Shown: positions 45,179-56,300, numbered from the stretch's first letter. The stretch: 64,000 bases of DNA from Sphingobacterium sp. SRCM116780 (GCF_021442025.1 NZ_CP090446.1:1488001-1552000), one strand, 5' to 3'. Translations and numbers: made by a program. The notes: a model not told the origin generated them from the sequence alone.

Positions 45179-46063
45179 TCATTTCTTATGCATTTTACGG
45201 TACATAGATGGAGCAACGCCGATGAGTTTATTGAATAGCCTTGAAAAATAATACTGATCGTCTATTCCAAGTTTCAGACAGATTTCCTTGATACTTTTAT
45301 CGGTAAAATATAAATACTGGCAGGAATGTTGGATTTTTAATTGGTTGAAATAGGCTATAGGAGACTGCCCCGTCTTTTGCTTGAATATCCGAAGGTATTG
45401 TGATAAAGACATCTTCTGCTGATCGGAAAGCTCATGAACAGAAAGCCTTGCAGACAGGTTCGATTTCATAAAATTTATAGAACTGCTCACCGCATCCTGG
45501 CTATAAACGGCCGGATTAATTTCCTTATAGTAAATTAAGGATGTTACGAAATGCAGTACCCTGAAATTCATGATTTCCATATCCTTATTGCTAAAGCTGT
45601 GCTCAAGAATTGTGAAAATCTGGTTAAACTGCTTTACCCGGTACTCTTCGAATGGAACCGAGTGCGCCAAAGGACAGCCGTCGATGAGTGAGCGCTGATA
45701 AATTTCTGATGCATTACTTCCGCTGAAATGAAGCCAGTAGATTGACCATGGGTGTTTTGGATGGCTGTAGTACCGGTGCGGTATGTTTTTGGGAACGATG
45801 AAAAACATATTGGCCTTCAGCTGATATGTCTTGCCCTGGATATCGATCCGACCCTCGCCGTCCATACAATATAAAAGAATAAATTCGTTGCTCCCTGTTT
45901 TCCTTTCCCGGTCATGGCCCGCTGCATTGGGATAATAACCGATTGCGGTAAGGTAAAAAGTATTGATAAGCGGATTTTTTTTGATTTCTTTGCGAATGTT
46001 CGGTGTAAGTACGATCATTCGCTGGCCGAGGAATCCTTCCTTTATTTTTTTTTGTTCTTCCAT
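45179..46063 (-). CDS. AraC family transcriptional regulator
   Basis: A 294-residue regulator. The N-terminal half is a cupin-like sugar-sensing domain (residues about 30-150, with GRIDIQGKTYQLKANMFFIV). The C-terminal half is an AraC/XylS DNA-binding domain with two helix-turn-helix motifs (RLSVHELSDQQKMSLSQYLR and IKEICLKLGIDDQYYFSRLF). It is transcribed divergently from susC with a 207-base interval that contains a 21-nt-spaced GTCCAT direct repeat. It most likely activates the locus in the presence of an alpha-galactoside or galactose. Confidence 0.93.
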   Translation of the reverse strand: MEEQKKIKEGFLGQRMIVLTPNIRKEIKKNPLINTFYLTAIGYYPNAAGHDRERKTGSNEFILLYCMDGEGRIDIQGKTYQLKANMFFIVPKNIPHRYYSHPKHPWSIYWLHFSGSNASEIYQRSLIDGCPLAHSVPFEEYRVKQFNQIFTILEHSFSNKDMEIMNFRVLHFVTSLIYYKEINPAVYSQDAVSSSINFMKSNLSARLSVHELSDQQKMSLSQYLRIFKQKTGQSPIAYFNQLKIQHSCQYLYFTDKSIKEICLKLGIDDQYYFSRLFNKLIGVAPSMYRKMHKK

Positions 46064-46129
46064 TTTTATCCGTTGAAAATATAAAAATATAAAATTTGAT
46101 CTAATGTCTTATTGAAATATGCGGATATT

Positions 46130-46156
46130 GTCCATGTTTTATTTGAAATAGTCCAT
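46130..46156 (+). promoter_or_regulatory. Candidate AraC operator: GTCCAT direct repeat
   Basis: GTCCAT at 46130-46135 and again at 46151-46156, exactly 21 bp apart, in similar contexts (ATTGTCCATGTTTT, ATAGTCCATTTTC). Same-orientation half-sites two helical turns apart are typical of AraC-type binding. The second overlaps the inferred -33 region. Confidence 0.55.
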
Positions 46157-46185
46157 TTTCATTAGCAGGTTCACTTGTAACTTTA
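46155..46185 (+). promoter_or_regulatory. Candidate susC promoter
   Basis: TTTT at 46155-46158, a 19-nt spacer and TAACTTTA at 46178-46185 resemble TTTG/TAnnTTTG with one mismatch each. The leader to the ATG is about 80 bases. A weak promoter needing an activator fits the AraC context. Confidence 0.4.
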
Positions 46186-46270
46186 ACTTTATTATGAGCA
46201 GTATCAGGTTGAACTGAAGAACTCAGGAAAGCTCCTGCACAAAAAAGATATTCTAATCAATTATTCTAAC

Positions 46271-49200
46271 ATGATTCTAAACCTAACCAAAAAAAAACTG
46301 GGTATGCTAATGCTGACGGCCTTGTTGAGCTTGTTCAGTACCCTGGTACTCCGAGCCCAGACCACGGTCAATCTCTCCGGGAGAGTAACCGACCAGCAGA
46401 ACGGATTACCTCTTCCGGGTGTATCTGTAAAAGTTAAAGATGGATCTTCAGGCGTCTCAACGGATAAAGACGGCAGATTTTCACTATCCGCTCCACCTCG
46501 CACAATTCTGGTCATATCTTCCATTGGTTACCTGACAAAAGAACTGCCCGGGGCAGAAAATATGAATGTGGTACTGAGCAGTTCGTATAAGGATTTACAG
46601 GAAGTCACCGTTGTAGGTGTTTCAGTAAGGAAAAGTGACCTAACCGGTGCGGTGGCAGGTATTGATGAGAAAACAATCCGCGAACTTCCGGCAACAAACA
46701 TTAACCAAGCTATCCAGGGCCGCATTAGCGGAGTGCTCGTACAGAACACAAACCCTCGTCCTGGAAGCAGTGGCAGCATCAAGGTCAGGGGAAATAACTC
46801 CATTCGTTTCGGGGCAAGTCCCATTTATGTTGTAGATGGCCTGGTGATCGATGATGGAGCATTCAATTCTGTCAATCCAGATGATATTGCGAGTATTGAT
46901 GTTCTAAAGGACGCATCGGCGACAGCTATTTATGGTTCCAGAGGTGCTAATGGTGTTATTTTGGTGACTACCAAAAAAGGCAAAAATCCAGATGGGGCCA
47001 TCAGCTATAATGCCTGGGTGGGCATACAGTCATTCACTAAAAATGTATCCTATCTAAATGCGCAGCAAATCGCGGACTTACGGATAGATGCATATGCTAA
47101 TAAATATATGGATGATAATCCTACAGCAAACCGCCAGAGCTACATTAATACGCTACTTGGCACCAGTTCGCCTATTTTTAGCCAGGATGAGCTTGCCGTT
47201 TATCGTTCCGGAGATTCATATAACTGGTTGGAAGAAATTACCCAGCGCGGCGTTCAGCAGAATCATACCGCTACCTTTTCAAAGGGCGGAGAAAATGGTT
47301 CTGCTTATGTCAGTTTCAATTATACCGATCAGAAAGGATTATTGAAAACCTCAAATTACAAAAGGTATGGGGGACAGGTAAACCTGGAACAGAAAATAAA
47401 GCCATGGTTGAAAATTGGGACAAACACCAATTTCTCAAGAACAAATGAATCCTATATTGATGGTGGAGTTTTCAATATCGCAGCCAATGCGAATCCATTA
47501 CTGCCCATCAATGCCGATATTCCTTATCTGAGCTGGAAGGGTATTCAGAGCACGGATCTTTATAATCCGATACGAAGCCTAGATATTGATGGAAAGGGTA
47601 ACCTGAACCGTTTGCTCACCACGAATTATCTTGCAGTGAACCCGATACCCGGGCTTACCGTGAGAAGCGGTATCTCCCTGGATGTGAGAAACCAGGATTA
47701 CTTAAACTACATTCCCAAAACCCTCGGACAGTCGATCAGAAACGCCACGTCGGGCAGTGCAACACAGAAAAAGGAAAACTGGTTGAACTGGCAGTGGGAC
47801 AATTCAGTTTCATACGATAAAGCAATCGGCAAGCACAATTTTTCAGGTCTGGCAAGTTTCGGCCTTACCCAAAACAACTATAACTACAACCAGGTTGATG
47901 CATTTGGTTTTGCTACAGATGATTTCTCTTACAAATATCTCGGTGGTGCTTACCTGAAGGATAGGACGCAGCTTGCTTCGGATTTTGTAACCAATTCATT
48001 GATAAGTTATGTTGCCAGAGGCAATTATAATTATGGCGGAAAATACTTTGCAACTTTAACGGCAAGGTATGATGGCTCTTCAAAATTCGGTAATGGCAAA
48101 AAATGGGGCCTTTTTCCTTCACTTGCCCTCGCCTGGGACATTTCCAAAGAAGATTTTTTCAAAAATGTTAACCTAGATATGCTGAAACTCCGAGCAGGCT
48201 ATGGAATTGCTGGCAATCAGAATATTCCGAATTTCGCTTATAGCTCGCTTTACAGGCCGGTATTCTCTAATGGTTCGGTAAGTTATATATCAGATGGCCG
48301 TTTGGGAAATGCGGATCTGGTCTGGGAAAAACAGAAACAGCTTAATATTGGCATCGATGTCGGCCTATTAAAAAACAGGCTGACCATTAACGCAGACTAT
48401 TTTGTCATACACAATGATGACCTGCTGATGGAAAGAACCCTTTCGACCACAACCGGCTTTAGAAATACGATTGCCAACGTGGGCTCCCTGCTAAATAAGG
48501 GAGCAGAGCTGAATATTATGGCAAAAATTATCGAAAAGGAAGATTTTCAGTGGTCCCTGGGGCTTAATATCTCAAGCTACAAGAATAAAATTACCAAGCT
48601 TTATGGTAGCGTGGATGCAATATACAACTATGGGGGGTTCACTGGGGTAGAAATCCAGCGTACGGGCAATCTGTTCTTAAACGAATCGCTTAACTCGATC
48701 TATACTTATAAGTTTGATAAAATTGCTCAGGCAGAAGATATAGACAGGATCAAAAATATCAATTTTGGTGGCCATACCATTAAACCGGGGGACATCATTC
48801 CTGTGGATGTAAATGGCGACAACAAAATCGATGACCAGGACAGGATCGTCGTTGGTAAGACGGATCCCAAATTTTATGGGGGTTTTTCCAGCAACCTTGC
48901 CTATAAAGGATTCTCATTGAACGCTGTATTCAACTATAATTACGGGGGCAAGGGTATAAACTCCCTATATGATGGACTCATGAACGGCACCGGGGAATAT
49001 GCAGGACATACCGATCAGCTCAACCGATGGACCCCTCAGAATACTGGAACCAATATTCCCCGCGCTTATGTGGGCGGTAGCCGCTATGGTGTAGGAGAAA
49101 CGGATTACTCGGTACAGAGTACTTCATTTTTACGTATGACCGCTTTAACCCTGGGTTATAATTTCAACCAGGCTATATTGACAAAGGCAAAAATGACTAG

Positions 49201-49327
49201 TTTCAGGTTGTATATGACAGGAAGCAACCTGTTTACCATAACCAATTACAAGGGATATGATCCTGAAGGCGGGGACAGTTATCCGACCTCTAAGATGATT
49301 GTATTTGGATTAAACGTTGGATTTTAA
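46271..49327 (+). CDS. SusC/RagA family TonB-linked outer membrane protein
   Basis: A 1018-residue TonB-dependent transporter that moves oligosaccharides across the outer membrane with its SusD partner. Order: signal peptide (to about residue 29), CarboxypepD_reg-like domain (35-115, VNLSGRVTDQQNGLPLPGVS), TonB box region (LQEVTVVG), plug domain (VYVVDGLVIDDG-like YVVDGLVID, then KDASATAIYGSRGANGVILVTT) and a C-terminal beta-barrel ending with a terminal Phe (IVFGLNVGF). No N-terminal STN signalling domain is seen, so control is not by an anti-sigma pair. It is the first gene of the island operon; the susD gene follows after ten bases. Confidence 0.96.
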   Translation: MILNLTKKKLGMLMLTALLSLFSTLVLRAQTTVNLSGRVTDQQNGLPLPGVSVKVKDGSSGVSTDKDGRFSLSAPPRTILVISSIGYLTKELPGAENMNVVLSSSYKDLQEVTVVGVSVRKSDLTGAVAGIDEKTIRELPATNINQAIQGRISGVLVQNTNPRPGSSGSIKVRGNNSIRFGASPIYVVDGLVIDDGAFNSVNPDDIASIDVLKDASATAIYGSRGANGVILVTTKKGKNPDGAISYNAWVGIQSFTKNVSYLNAQQIADLRIDAYANKYMDDNPTANRQSYINTLLGTSSPIFSQDELAVYRSGDSYNWLEEITQRGVQQNHTATFSKGGENGSAYVSFNYTDQKGLLKTSNYKRYGGQVNLEQKIKPWLKIGTNTNFSRTNESYIDGGVFNIAANANPLLPINADIPYLSWKGIQSTDLYNPIRSLDIDGKGNLNRLLTTNYLAVNPIPGLTVRSGISLDVRNQDYLNYIPKTLGQSIRNATSGSATQKKENWLNWQWDNSVSYDKAIGKHNFSGLASFGLTQNNYNYNQVDAFGFATDDFSYKYLGGAYLKDRTQLASDFVTNSLISYVARGNYNYGGKYFATLTARYDGSSKFGNGKKWGLFPSLALAWDISKEDFFKNVNLDMLKLRAGYGIAGNQNIPNFAYSSLYRPVFSNGSVSYISDGRLGNADLVWEKQKQLNIGIDVGLLKNRLTINADYFVIHNDDLLMERTLSTTTGFRNTIANVGSLLNKGAELNIMAKIIEKEDFQWSLGLNISSYKNKITKLYGSVDAIYNYGGFTGVEIQRTGNLFLNESLNSIYTYKFDKIAQAEDIDRIKNINFGGHTIKPGDIIPVDVNGDNKIDDQDRIVVGKTDPKFYGGFSSNLAYKGFSLNAVFNYNYGGKGINSLYDGLMNGTGEYAGHTDQLNRWTPQNTGTNIPRAYVGGSRYGVGETDYSVQSTSFLRMTALTLGYNFNQAILTKAKMTSFRLYMTGSNLFTITNYKGYDPEGGDSYPTSKMIVFGLNVGF

Positions 49328-49337
49328 CGATAAGAAA

Positions 49338-50888
49338 ATGAAAAAACATTATATGCTCCTGTTCATGTCGGCTTTGATATTGATCAGCCCTTCGTGCAAA
49401 AAATTTATAACAGAAGATCCTCAGACAGCGCTGAGCGAAGAACAGGTTTTCAAAAGTCTCGATAACATCGAGCCATTGGTTTTGGGTCTGTATACCAGTT
49501 GGAGAAATACCAAAAAAGACCGTGGAGGCTTTATATTTACCCTGGGTAGCGATGAGGCGCAACAGGGTGCCTATCAGGTAAGGACCGATGAACGTCAGGC
49601 AAGCCTTGACCGTTACAGTGCATTCCTGACTGCGAGTAACACAGCCCTTGCCGAGCAGTGGAACAGCCGCTGGCCTGTAATTTCAGCGGCAGCTAAAGTA
49701 ATTTACGCTTTAGGACTGAGCCAGGATTCTGATATCCAGCGTAAAAACAAAATTCTTGGGGATGCGAGTTTTATCAGGGCAGCACTAAACTTTGAAATGA
49801 GTCAGTACTGGGGCGAAATCCCTTTGATCGATCAGGCAAAATTTGCAGAATATGGCACCAGAAGACAATCCTTAGAACTGGTTTACACCAGTATAATTGC
49901 AGATCTGGAAAATGCCGTAAAATATCTGCCAGTCACTCAAACCGATAAACGCAGGGCGACGAGCGGCGCGGCGCTTGCCCTTTTGGGAAAAGTATATCTA
50001 TATGCACCATTGGCATCAGGTCAGCGTGATTACGCCAAGGCAAAGGATACCTTTAAAAAGTTGATAGATGCCGGTACATACAGTTTGGTCGCAAACTATA
50101 GTGATCTATGGAATCCGACAAAACCAAATACAAGCGAATCAATTTTTGAATTCCAGTTTAATAATGTTTATCCCGATAACAACCAGACCCAATGGCAGAT
50201 GGGCTCCCGATCGCTTGCCGACATCGATCAGTACGCTTACTTTGGTGGATATGACTTAATGGTCCCAACGAAATATTGCTATGGCAAAACAAGTGAAGGC
50301 GGCATCTGGGAAGATGGTGACCTGCGCAAAGCGGAAAGTATTCGTTATGATTTCACTTACAACGGTAAGGTCCCTGTACTCAACCCGGCATTCGGCGGCG
50401 ATGAACTTGATCCGCATGTGAAAAAATTTGAGGATATCCGTACTCAGGGCACCTTGAGTTTCTGGCTGTCGGGTAAAAACATTTTTTACCTGCGTTATGC
50501 CGATATTCTTTTATGTTATGCTGAAACCCTTAACGAGACCGGAGCTACCGCACAGGCAGTAGATTTGGTCAATACAACGGTTCGGACAAGGGCCTGGAAC
50601 GGAAACCTGCCCGCAGATAAGAAATGGAATGCCGGCATGAGCCAGCAGCAGTTCCGAGATAATATTCTGGATGAACGCATGCGCGAACTTTGTTTTGAGG
50701 GCTGGAGAAGAATGGACCTAATCAGAACCGGAAAACTGGTCGACCTAGTAAAACTGAGAAACCGGTGGGCAAGGGAAACTGGATCTATCCAGGCTTTTCA
50801 TAACCGCTACCCGATTCCTTTGCAGGAAATTAAACAGAACGACGATATCAAAGAAACCGATCAAAACCAGGGCTACCTGAATCAATAA
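49338..50888 (+). CDS. SusD/RagB family glycan-binding lipoprotein
   Basis: The start at 49338 (MKKHYMLLFMSALILISPSC) provides the lipoprotein signal and lipobox (ISPSC), giving 516 residues; an in-frame ATG at 49317 overlaps the susC stop and lacks this. The N-terminal SusD-like region (ITEDPQTALSEEQVFKSLDN) is followed by TPR-like helices, and the C-terminal region has NIFYLRYADILLCYAETLNE and FEGWRRMDLIRTGKL. SusD lids the SusC barrel and binds the glycan at the cell surface. The partner genes flank it directly. Confidence 0.96.
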   Translation: MKKHYMLLFMSALILISPSCKKFITEDPQTALSEEQVFKSLDNIEPLVLGLYTSWRNTKKDRGGFIFTLGSDEAQQGAYQVRTDERQASLDRYSAFLTASNTALAEQWNSRWPVISAAAKVIYALGLSQDSDIQRKNKILGDASFIRAALNFEMSQYWGEIPLIDQAKFAEYGTRRQSLELVYTSIIADLENAVKYLPVTQTDKRRATSGAALALLGKVYLYAPLASGQRDYAKAKDTFKKLIDAGTYSLVANYSDLWNPTKPNTSESIFEFQFNNVYPDNNQTQWQMGSRSLADIDQYAYFGGYDLMVPTKYCYGKTSEGGIWEDGDLRKAESIRYDFTYNGKVPVLNPAFGGDELDPHVKKFEDIRTQGTLSFWLSGKNIFYLRYADILLCYAETLNETGATAQAVDLVNTTVRTRAWNGNLPADKKWNAGMSQQQFRDNILDERMRELCFEGWRRMDLIRTGKLVDLVKLRNRWARETGSIQAFHNRYPIPLQEIKQNDDIKETDQNQGYLNQ

Positions 50889-50894
50889 CTACAC

Positions 50895-51926
50895 ATGGTA
50901 AATGGCGTTATTAAAAGGCTATGGGGCAATAAATCGGGAAAACCAGTTTACCTCATCAGGCTAGAGAACAAAGGCGGCGCTTACGTGGAGCTTAGCAGCT
51001 ATGGGGCAGGGATAGTCTCTGTTGTAGTCCCCGATAAGAATGGGAAGCCCGGAAATGTTGTTCTGGGCTTCTCAAATCTGGAAGCATATCTCCAGGACAC
51101 CTGCTATATCGGGGTAACCATAGGCCCCTTTGCCAATAGGATTGCTAATGGAGCCTTCGAGCTCCATGGGAAAAAGTACGTTTTTGAAAAAAACGACGGG
51201 GGGCATTTAAATCATTCTGGAAACCTGGGTATGCATGCTGCCGTTTTTGATTTTTCGACGGATGATGCCGCTGTTACTTTTAGCCTTTCTTTACAAGATG
51301 GGGAAGATGGCTTCCCAGGAAACCGTGAATTAAGCGTCCGATACAGTTGGAACGATGAACAGGAACTAATGATTGCTTATCAGCTTAGAACAGATCAGGC
51401 GCTTCCGATAAGTATAACCAATCATGCCTACTTTAATTTAGGCGGCGAGCATAATTCTATAATGGATCATCGGCTAAAGGTCGCTTCCTCCGCTTACCTT
51501 GAATTAAATAAAGCGCATCTTCCAAGTGGCAAGATTTTAAGCGATAAGCAGATGCTCTTCAATGACGCTTTCATAAGAGATAAACCAGGGGATAAAAGCC
51601 AGGGAATTATTGGCCTGAATACTTTTTTTCTGCTTGATGCCTTGCCTCAAGATCAACCCGTTGCAAGATTGGAAGAAGAACAATCCGGCAGAACAATGGA
51701 GGTATATACTGATTATCCAGGCATGCTCCTTTACACCGGGGAGTTTCTGCAAAGCCGTTTTGTCGGGCATGGCGGAAAATCCTACAAAGCTTTCGATGGC
51801 CTGTGTCTGGAATGTCAGTATTTTCCCGATAGCCCGAATCAGCCCAGTTTTCCATCTGCCATATTTAGCGCTGAAAGACCGTACAATCATTTCATAAAAT
51901 TGAAGTTTGGACTCCGGTCATATTAA
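50895..51926 (+). CDS. galM: Aldose 1-epimerase
   Basis: A 343-residue mutarotase that interconverts alpha- and beta-anomers of galactose or glucose. The catalytic His is in SITNHAYFNLGG, the catalytic Glu in LCLECQYFPDSPNQ, and GPFANRIANGAF is conserved. The usual NHLHGG motif reads GGHLNHSG, so this branch deviates at that loop. No signal peptide: cytoplasmic, where it would handle galactose released or imported. It follows susD after six bases and is co-transcribed. Confidence 0.92.
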   Translation: MVNGVIKRLWGNKSGKPVYLIRLENKGGAYVELSSYGAGIVSVVVPDKNGKPGNVVLGFSNLEAYLQDTCYIGVTIGPFANRIANGAFELHGKKYVFEKNDGGHLNHSGNLGMHAAVFDFSTDDAAVTFSLSLQDGEDGFPGNRELSVRYSWNDEQELMIAYQLRTDQALPISITNHAYFNLGGEHNSIMDHRLKVASSAYLELNKAHLPSGKILSDKQMLFNDAFIRDKPGDKSQGIIGLNTFFLLDALPQDQPVARLEEEQSGRTMEVYTDYPGMLLYTGEFLQSRFVGHGGKSYKAFDGLCLECQYFPDSPNQPSFPSAIFSAERPYNHFIKLKFGLRSY

Positions 51927-51991
51927 AAATATTGACGTAAATTTTTTAAAAAAATAAGCTAATTTAACTATACGTCCCAAGGGGTGTTCTG

Positions 51992-52017
51992 ATCAAATAA
52001 GAAAATCAAATAAGAAA
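51992..52017 (+). repeat. 13-bp perfect tandem duplication in the symporter leader
   Basis: ATCAAATAAGAAA occurs twice without a gap, ending exactly at the ATG at 52018. Each copy includes an AAGAAA that may serve as ribosome-binding sequence. Confidence 0.9.
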
Positions 52018-53364
52018 ATGAAAGAAGAAAAAGAAAGCTTTAATCACCTTTATATTATTGGTATATCCTTTATTTCTGCACTAGGCGGGTATCTTTTTGG
52101 GTTTGACTTTGCCGTCATTTCAGGTGCCTTGCCTTTTTTAAGGATCAATTTTCAGCTTGATGCATGGTGGGAGGGATTTTTAACCGGATCCTTGGCCTTG
52201 GGTTGTATCTTGGGCTGCGTGATCGCTGGCAGGATTGCAGACCGTCTAGGACGAAGACCGGGTCTGATGGCTGCAGCGATAATCTTTGCACTTTCTTCGC
52301 TCGCCATTGCTTTTTGTAGCAGCCTGACTCAATTCGTCGCGCTCCGTTTTATTGCGGGAATCGGTGTAGGCATGGCGTCGATGCTGTGCCCGATGTATAT
52401 TGCCGAGATTTCGCCAGCAAAGGTTAGGGGCAGAAACGTAGCAATCAACCAGCTTACCGTTGTGATTGGTATTTTGGTCACTAATCTGGTAAATTATTTT
52501 CTTGCCGATAGTGGCCCGGATGCGTGGCGCTGGATGTTCGGACTCGGCGTTGTACCTTCAGTAATCTTTTTGATAGGAGTACTTTGGCTCCCGGAAAGCC
52601 CAAGATGGTTAATGAAGGATGGCCAAAGCAAAAAAGCACGGGAGGTTCTTGCAAAAATCGGTTCGGCAAATTTTGTAGAAACCACTGTAAAAAGCATTAG
52701 CAAAACACTCGTTAAGGGACAAAAACCCTCATTGAAGGCAGTTTTTGAGAAGTCAGTAAGACCAGCGGTAATTGTAGGAATCATCTTAGCGGTCTTTCAG
52801 CAGTTCTGCGGCATCAATGTGGTGTTCAACTATACCTCCACAATTTTTGAATCTGTAGGGGCCGATCTGAACAGGCAGCTTTTTGAAACCGTGTCGATCG
52901 GAGTAGTCAATCTCTTTTTTACGCTTCTGGCCATGTGGCAGGTAGACCGGCTTGGCCGAAAACCACTAATGCTTATAGGATCGCTCGGACTTTCGGTTGT
53001 TTATATTGTGCTGGCCTTTCTGCTACAGAATCATTACCCTGCAGGAATGGTTTCCGTTTTTGTTTTACTGGCCATCGGCCTTTATGCAATTTCGCTTGCC
53101 CCGGTGACATGGGTACTGATATCGGAGATATTCCCCAACCAGATCCGAGGGACAGCCTCATCAGTGGCCATAATTTCTTTATGGGGTGCCTATTTTATTC
53201 TTGTGTTTACCTTTCCGGTTCTGGCCAAGCAGCTTGGAACTTTTGGTCCGTTTTATTTATACGGGGCAATATGCCTGCTGGGATTTTTATTTATAAAATT
53301 CCGCGTTAAAGAAACCAAAGGACAGACACTTGAAGAATTGGAAGAAAATTTAATAAGACATTAA
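52018..53364 (+). CDS. Sugar/H+ symporter, MFS sugar porter family
   Basis: A 448-residue inner-membrane transporter with twelve predicted helices. Sugar porter signatures are present: GRIADRLGRRPGLM between TM2 and TM3, PESPRWLM after TM6, QQFCGINVVFNY in TM7 and VDRLGRKPLML between TM8 and TM9; the C-terminal PETKG motif appears as KETKGQTLEELEE. Likely substrate is galactose, glucose or a small alpha-galactoside, judged only from the operon. It is preceded by a 13-bp tandem duplication and followed by the DUF5107 gene after five bases. Confidence 0.94.
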   Translation: MKEEKESFNHLYIIGISFISALGGYLFGFDFAVISGALPFLRINFQLDAWWEGFLTGSLALGCILGCVIAGRIADRLGRRPGLMAAAIIFALSSLAIAFCSSLTQFVALRFIAGIGVGMASMLCPMYIAEISPAKVRGRNVAINQLTVVIGILVTNLVNYFLADSGPDAWRWMFGLGVVPSVIFLIGVLWLPESPRWLMKDGQSKKAREVLAKIGSANFVETTVKSISKTLVKGQKPSLKAVFEKSVRPAVIVGIILAVFQQFCGINVVFNYTSTIFESVGADLNRQLFETVSIGVVNLFFTLLAMWQVDRLGRKPLMLIGSLGLSVVYIVLAFLLQNHYPAGMVSVFVLLAIGLYAISLAPVTWVLISEIFPNQIRGTASSVAIISLWGAYFILVFTFPVLAKQLGTFGPFYLYGAICLLGFLFIKFRVKETKGQTLEELEENLIRH

Positions 53365-53369
53365 TCATT

Positions 53370-56300
53370 ATGGATAACAAGGGTGTAAAGCTGTGGATGG
53401 AAATGGTAACCATCCCGACATACAGCATAGGAAAACGAAATAAAAACCCCATGTTTTTAGAGAACAGGGTATATCAGGGAAGCAGCGGAGTGGTTTATCC
53501 TCATGCTGTGGTTGAAAAAATTCACGATGAAAAAGAGGACAGAACTTATATTGGTCTTTTTCTGGAAAATGACTACATCAAAATGATGGTGCTTCCTGAA
53601 CTTGGGGGCAGAATTCAGATGGCTTTTGACAAAATAAAAAATCGTCATTTTGTTTATTATAATCAGGTCATTAAACCTGCTTTGGTAGGATTGACTGGCC
53701 CCTGGATTTCGGGCGGGATTGAATTTAACTGGCCACAGCACCACCGCCCAAGTACCTTTGATCCGGTAGACTATGCCATTGAGGAAAATGCAGACGGAAG
53801 TAAAACAATATGGGTAAACGAGATTGAGAAAATGTTCCATACCAAGGGGATGGCTGGCTTCACGCTCTACCCTGACAAGGCATATATCGAAATCAGCGCC
53901 AAACTCCTCAACAGGTCAGAACTTCCACAGACCTTTCTATGGTGGGCAAACCCTGCCGTAAAAGTAAATGACTACTACCAATCGGTTTTCCCACCAGATG
54001 TAAATGCTGTTTTCGATCATGGAAAACGTGATGTTTCTTCATTTCCTATCGCAACAGGAACCTATTATAAAGTTGACTATGCGCCCGGTACAGATATTTC
54101 GATGTACAAAAATATTCCTGTACCCACTTCCTATATGGCGATAAATTCAGATTACGATTTTGTAGGCGGATACGAGCACGATACCATGGCAGGTATGCTC
54201 CATGTTGCCAACCATCATGTATCGCCTGGAAAAAAACAATGGACCTGGGGGAATGGCGATTTTGGGATCGCCTGGGACCGCAATCTGACAGACCAGGACG
54301 GGCCTTACATCGAGCTGATGACCGGAATGTTCACCGATAACCAGCCGGATTTTACCTGGCTCATGCCAAATGAGGAGAAATCCTTTAAACAGTATTTCCT
54401 GCCTTACCGAGAACTTGGAATGATCCAAAATGCAAGTAAGGATATTCTGCTTGCCATCCAGCCCGTTGTTGAAGGCATGGAACTGAAAATCCAGGTTACT
54501 TCAGTCCAGAAATCGCTTGGTATCGAGGTCTATCAAAATGGGGAGGAAATTTTTAAAGAAGAGGCAACTGTTTCTGTGGAACAAGTTTATCTCAAAATTA
54601 TCAAAACAGCTCTTTCACAGGGTATTAAAGGTATTCTTATAATCATTAAAAATGCAGCAGGCAGGGAACTGCTCCGTTTTGATCCGGAAACGGGAAGGGA
54701 AAATAAGCTCCCCGAGTCTGCAAAACCAGCCCTATCTCCCCAAGAAATAAACAGTATCGAAGAGCTCTTCCTCACTGGGCAACATTTAGAACAGTATCGT
54801 CACGCAACCTTTAGCCCAGTTCCTTATTATCAGGAGGCCCTTCGCCGGGAACCCTCGGATATCAGGACAAACAATGCCATGGGGCTTTGGTACCTAAGAC
54901 GGGGACAGTTCGGCTTGAGTGAAGGCTTTTTTAGAACAGCTATAAATACTTCTGTAAAGAGAAACCCCAATCCTTATGACAGTGAGCCATATTATAACCT
55001 TGGTCTGTGCCTAAAATTTCTCGGAAGGGAAAAGGAAGCCTATGATGCCTTTTATAAATCTTCCTGGGGAAAAGCCTGGAAGGATACCGCATATTTTTCA
55101 ATCGGCCGTATCGACATTTGTAATGAAAATTACACACTCGCTCTGGAACATCTGGAACGCGCTATAGAAAATAACGGGGCCAATAGCAAGGCATACGTTC
55201 TATTGGCTACAGTGATGCGCAGGCTTTCTTTGTCCGATCAGGCCAATAACATCTGTAAACTGGCCAGACAAAAAGATAAATTTAACTTAGGAATAGTTTA
55301 TGAGCAGATGTGCAGCAGCAAAGATGCTGAGGATTCAGCTGGCTATAATTATTTCAAACAGGAACTTTTTGATTTATCAAGAGGCGATATCCACAACATC
55401 ATCGAATATGCGATAGATTATTTCTGGGCAGGATTATATACTGATGCAATACAACTTCTATCACTTTTTATCCAGCCTGGTAGTTCAGGGCCAATGTCCT
55501 GTTACTTCATTGGGTACTTCTTTCATAAAAAAGGAGAAGATGCTACAGCACTGGAGTGGTTTAGAAAAGCTTCTGAGGAAAGTCCCTATCTATGTTTTCC
55601 CAACAGATTGGAAGAAATCCTTGTCCTTGAAGCCGCTATAAAAATCAATACTGAAGATGCCCTTGCACCTTACTACCTGGGTAATCTTTATTATGATAAA
55701 AGGCAGTATGATATGGCGATTGAAAACTGGGAATTATCGCTTGCACGGAACGGTGAGTTTGCGACAGTTTATCGCAACCTAGGCATTGCATATTTTAATA
55801 AACGTAGCAATTCTCAAATGGCGTTGAAATATTTTGAAACCGCGCTCAACTTAGATCCGGCCGATGACAGAATTTGCATGGAACTACACCAGTTGTATAA
55901 ACGCCTCAACTGGGACAATGCTTTTAGGCTCAGGTTTTTACAGGCCAATATGACAAGCGTGATGGAACGCGATGATCTTTATCTGGAAATGGTGACCCTG
56001 CTGAATATTATGGGTAACCACGAGGAAGCGCTTAACATGCTTTTGTCAAGAAAGTTTCATCCATGGGAAGGGGGAGAAGGAAAAGTTTCCAACCAATATG
56101 TGATGGGTAAGCTTGAGCTCGCTAAAATTGCCATCATTGAAAATAACTTCCAGCAGGCGATCACATTATTAAAAGAAGCACAGCAATATCCACACAGCCT
56201 AGGGGAGGGAAAACTTTTTGGAACACGTGAAAATGACATATTCTACTGGCTTGCCTGCGCTTATGCAGCGACCGGTGATAAGGATGCAGCGGAAGGAAAT

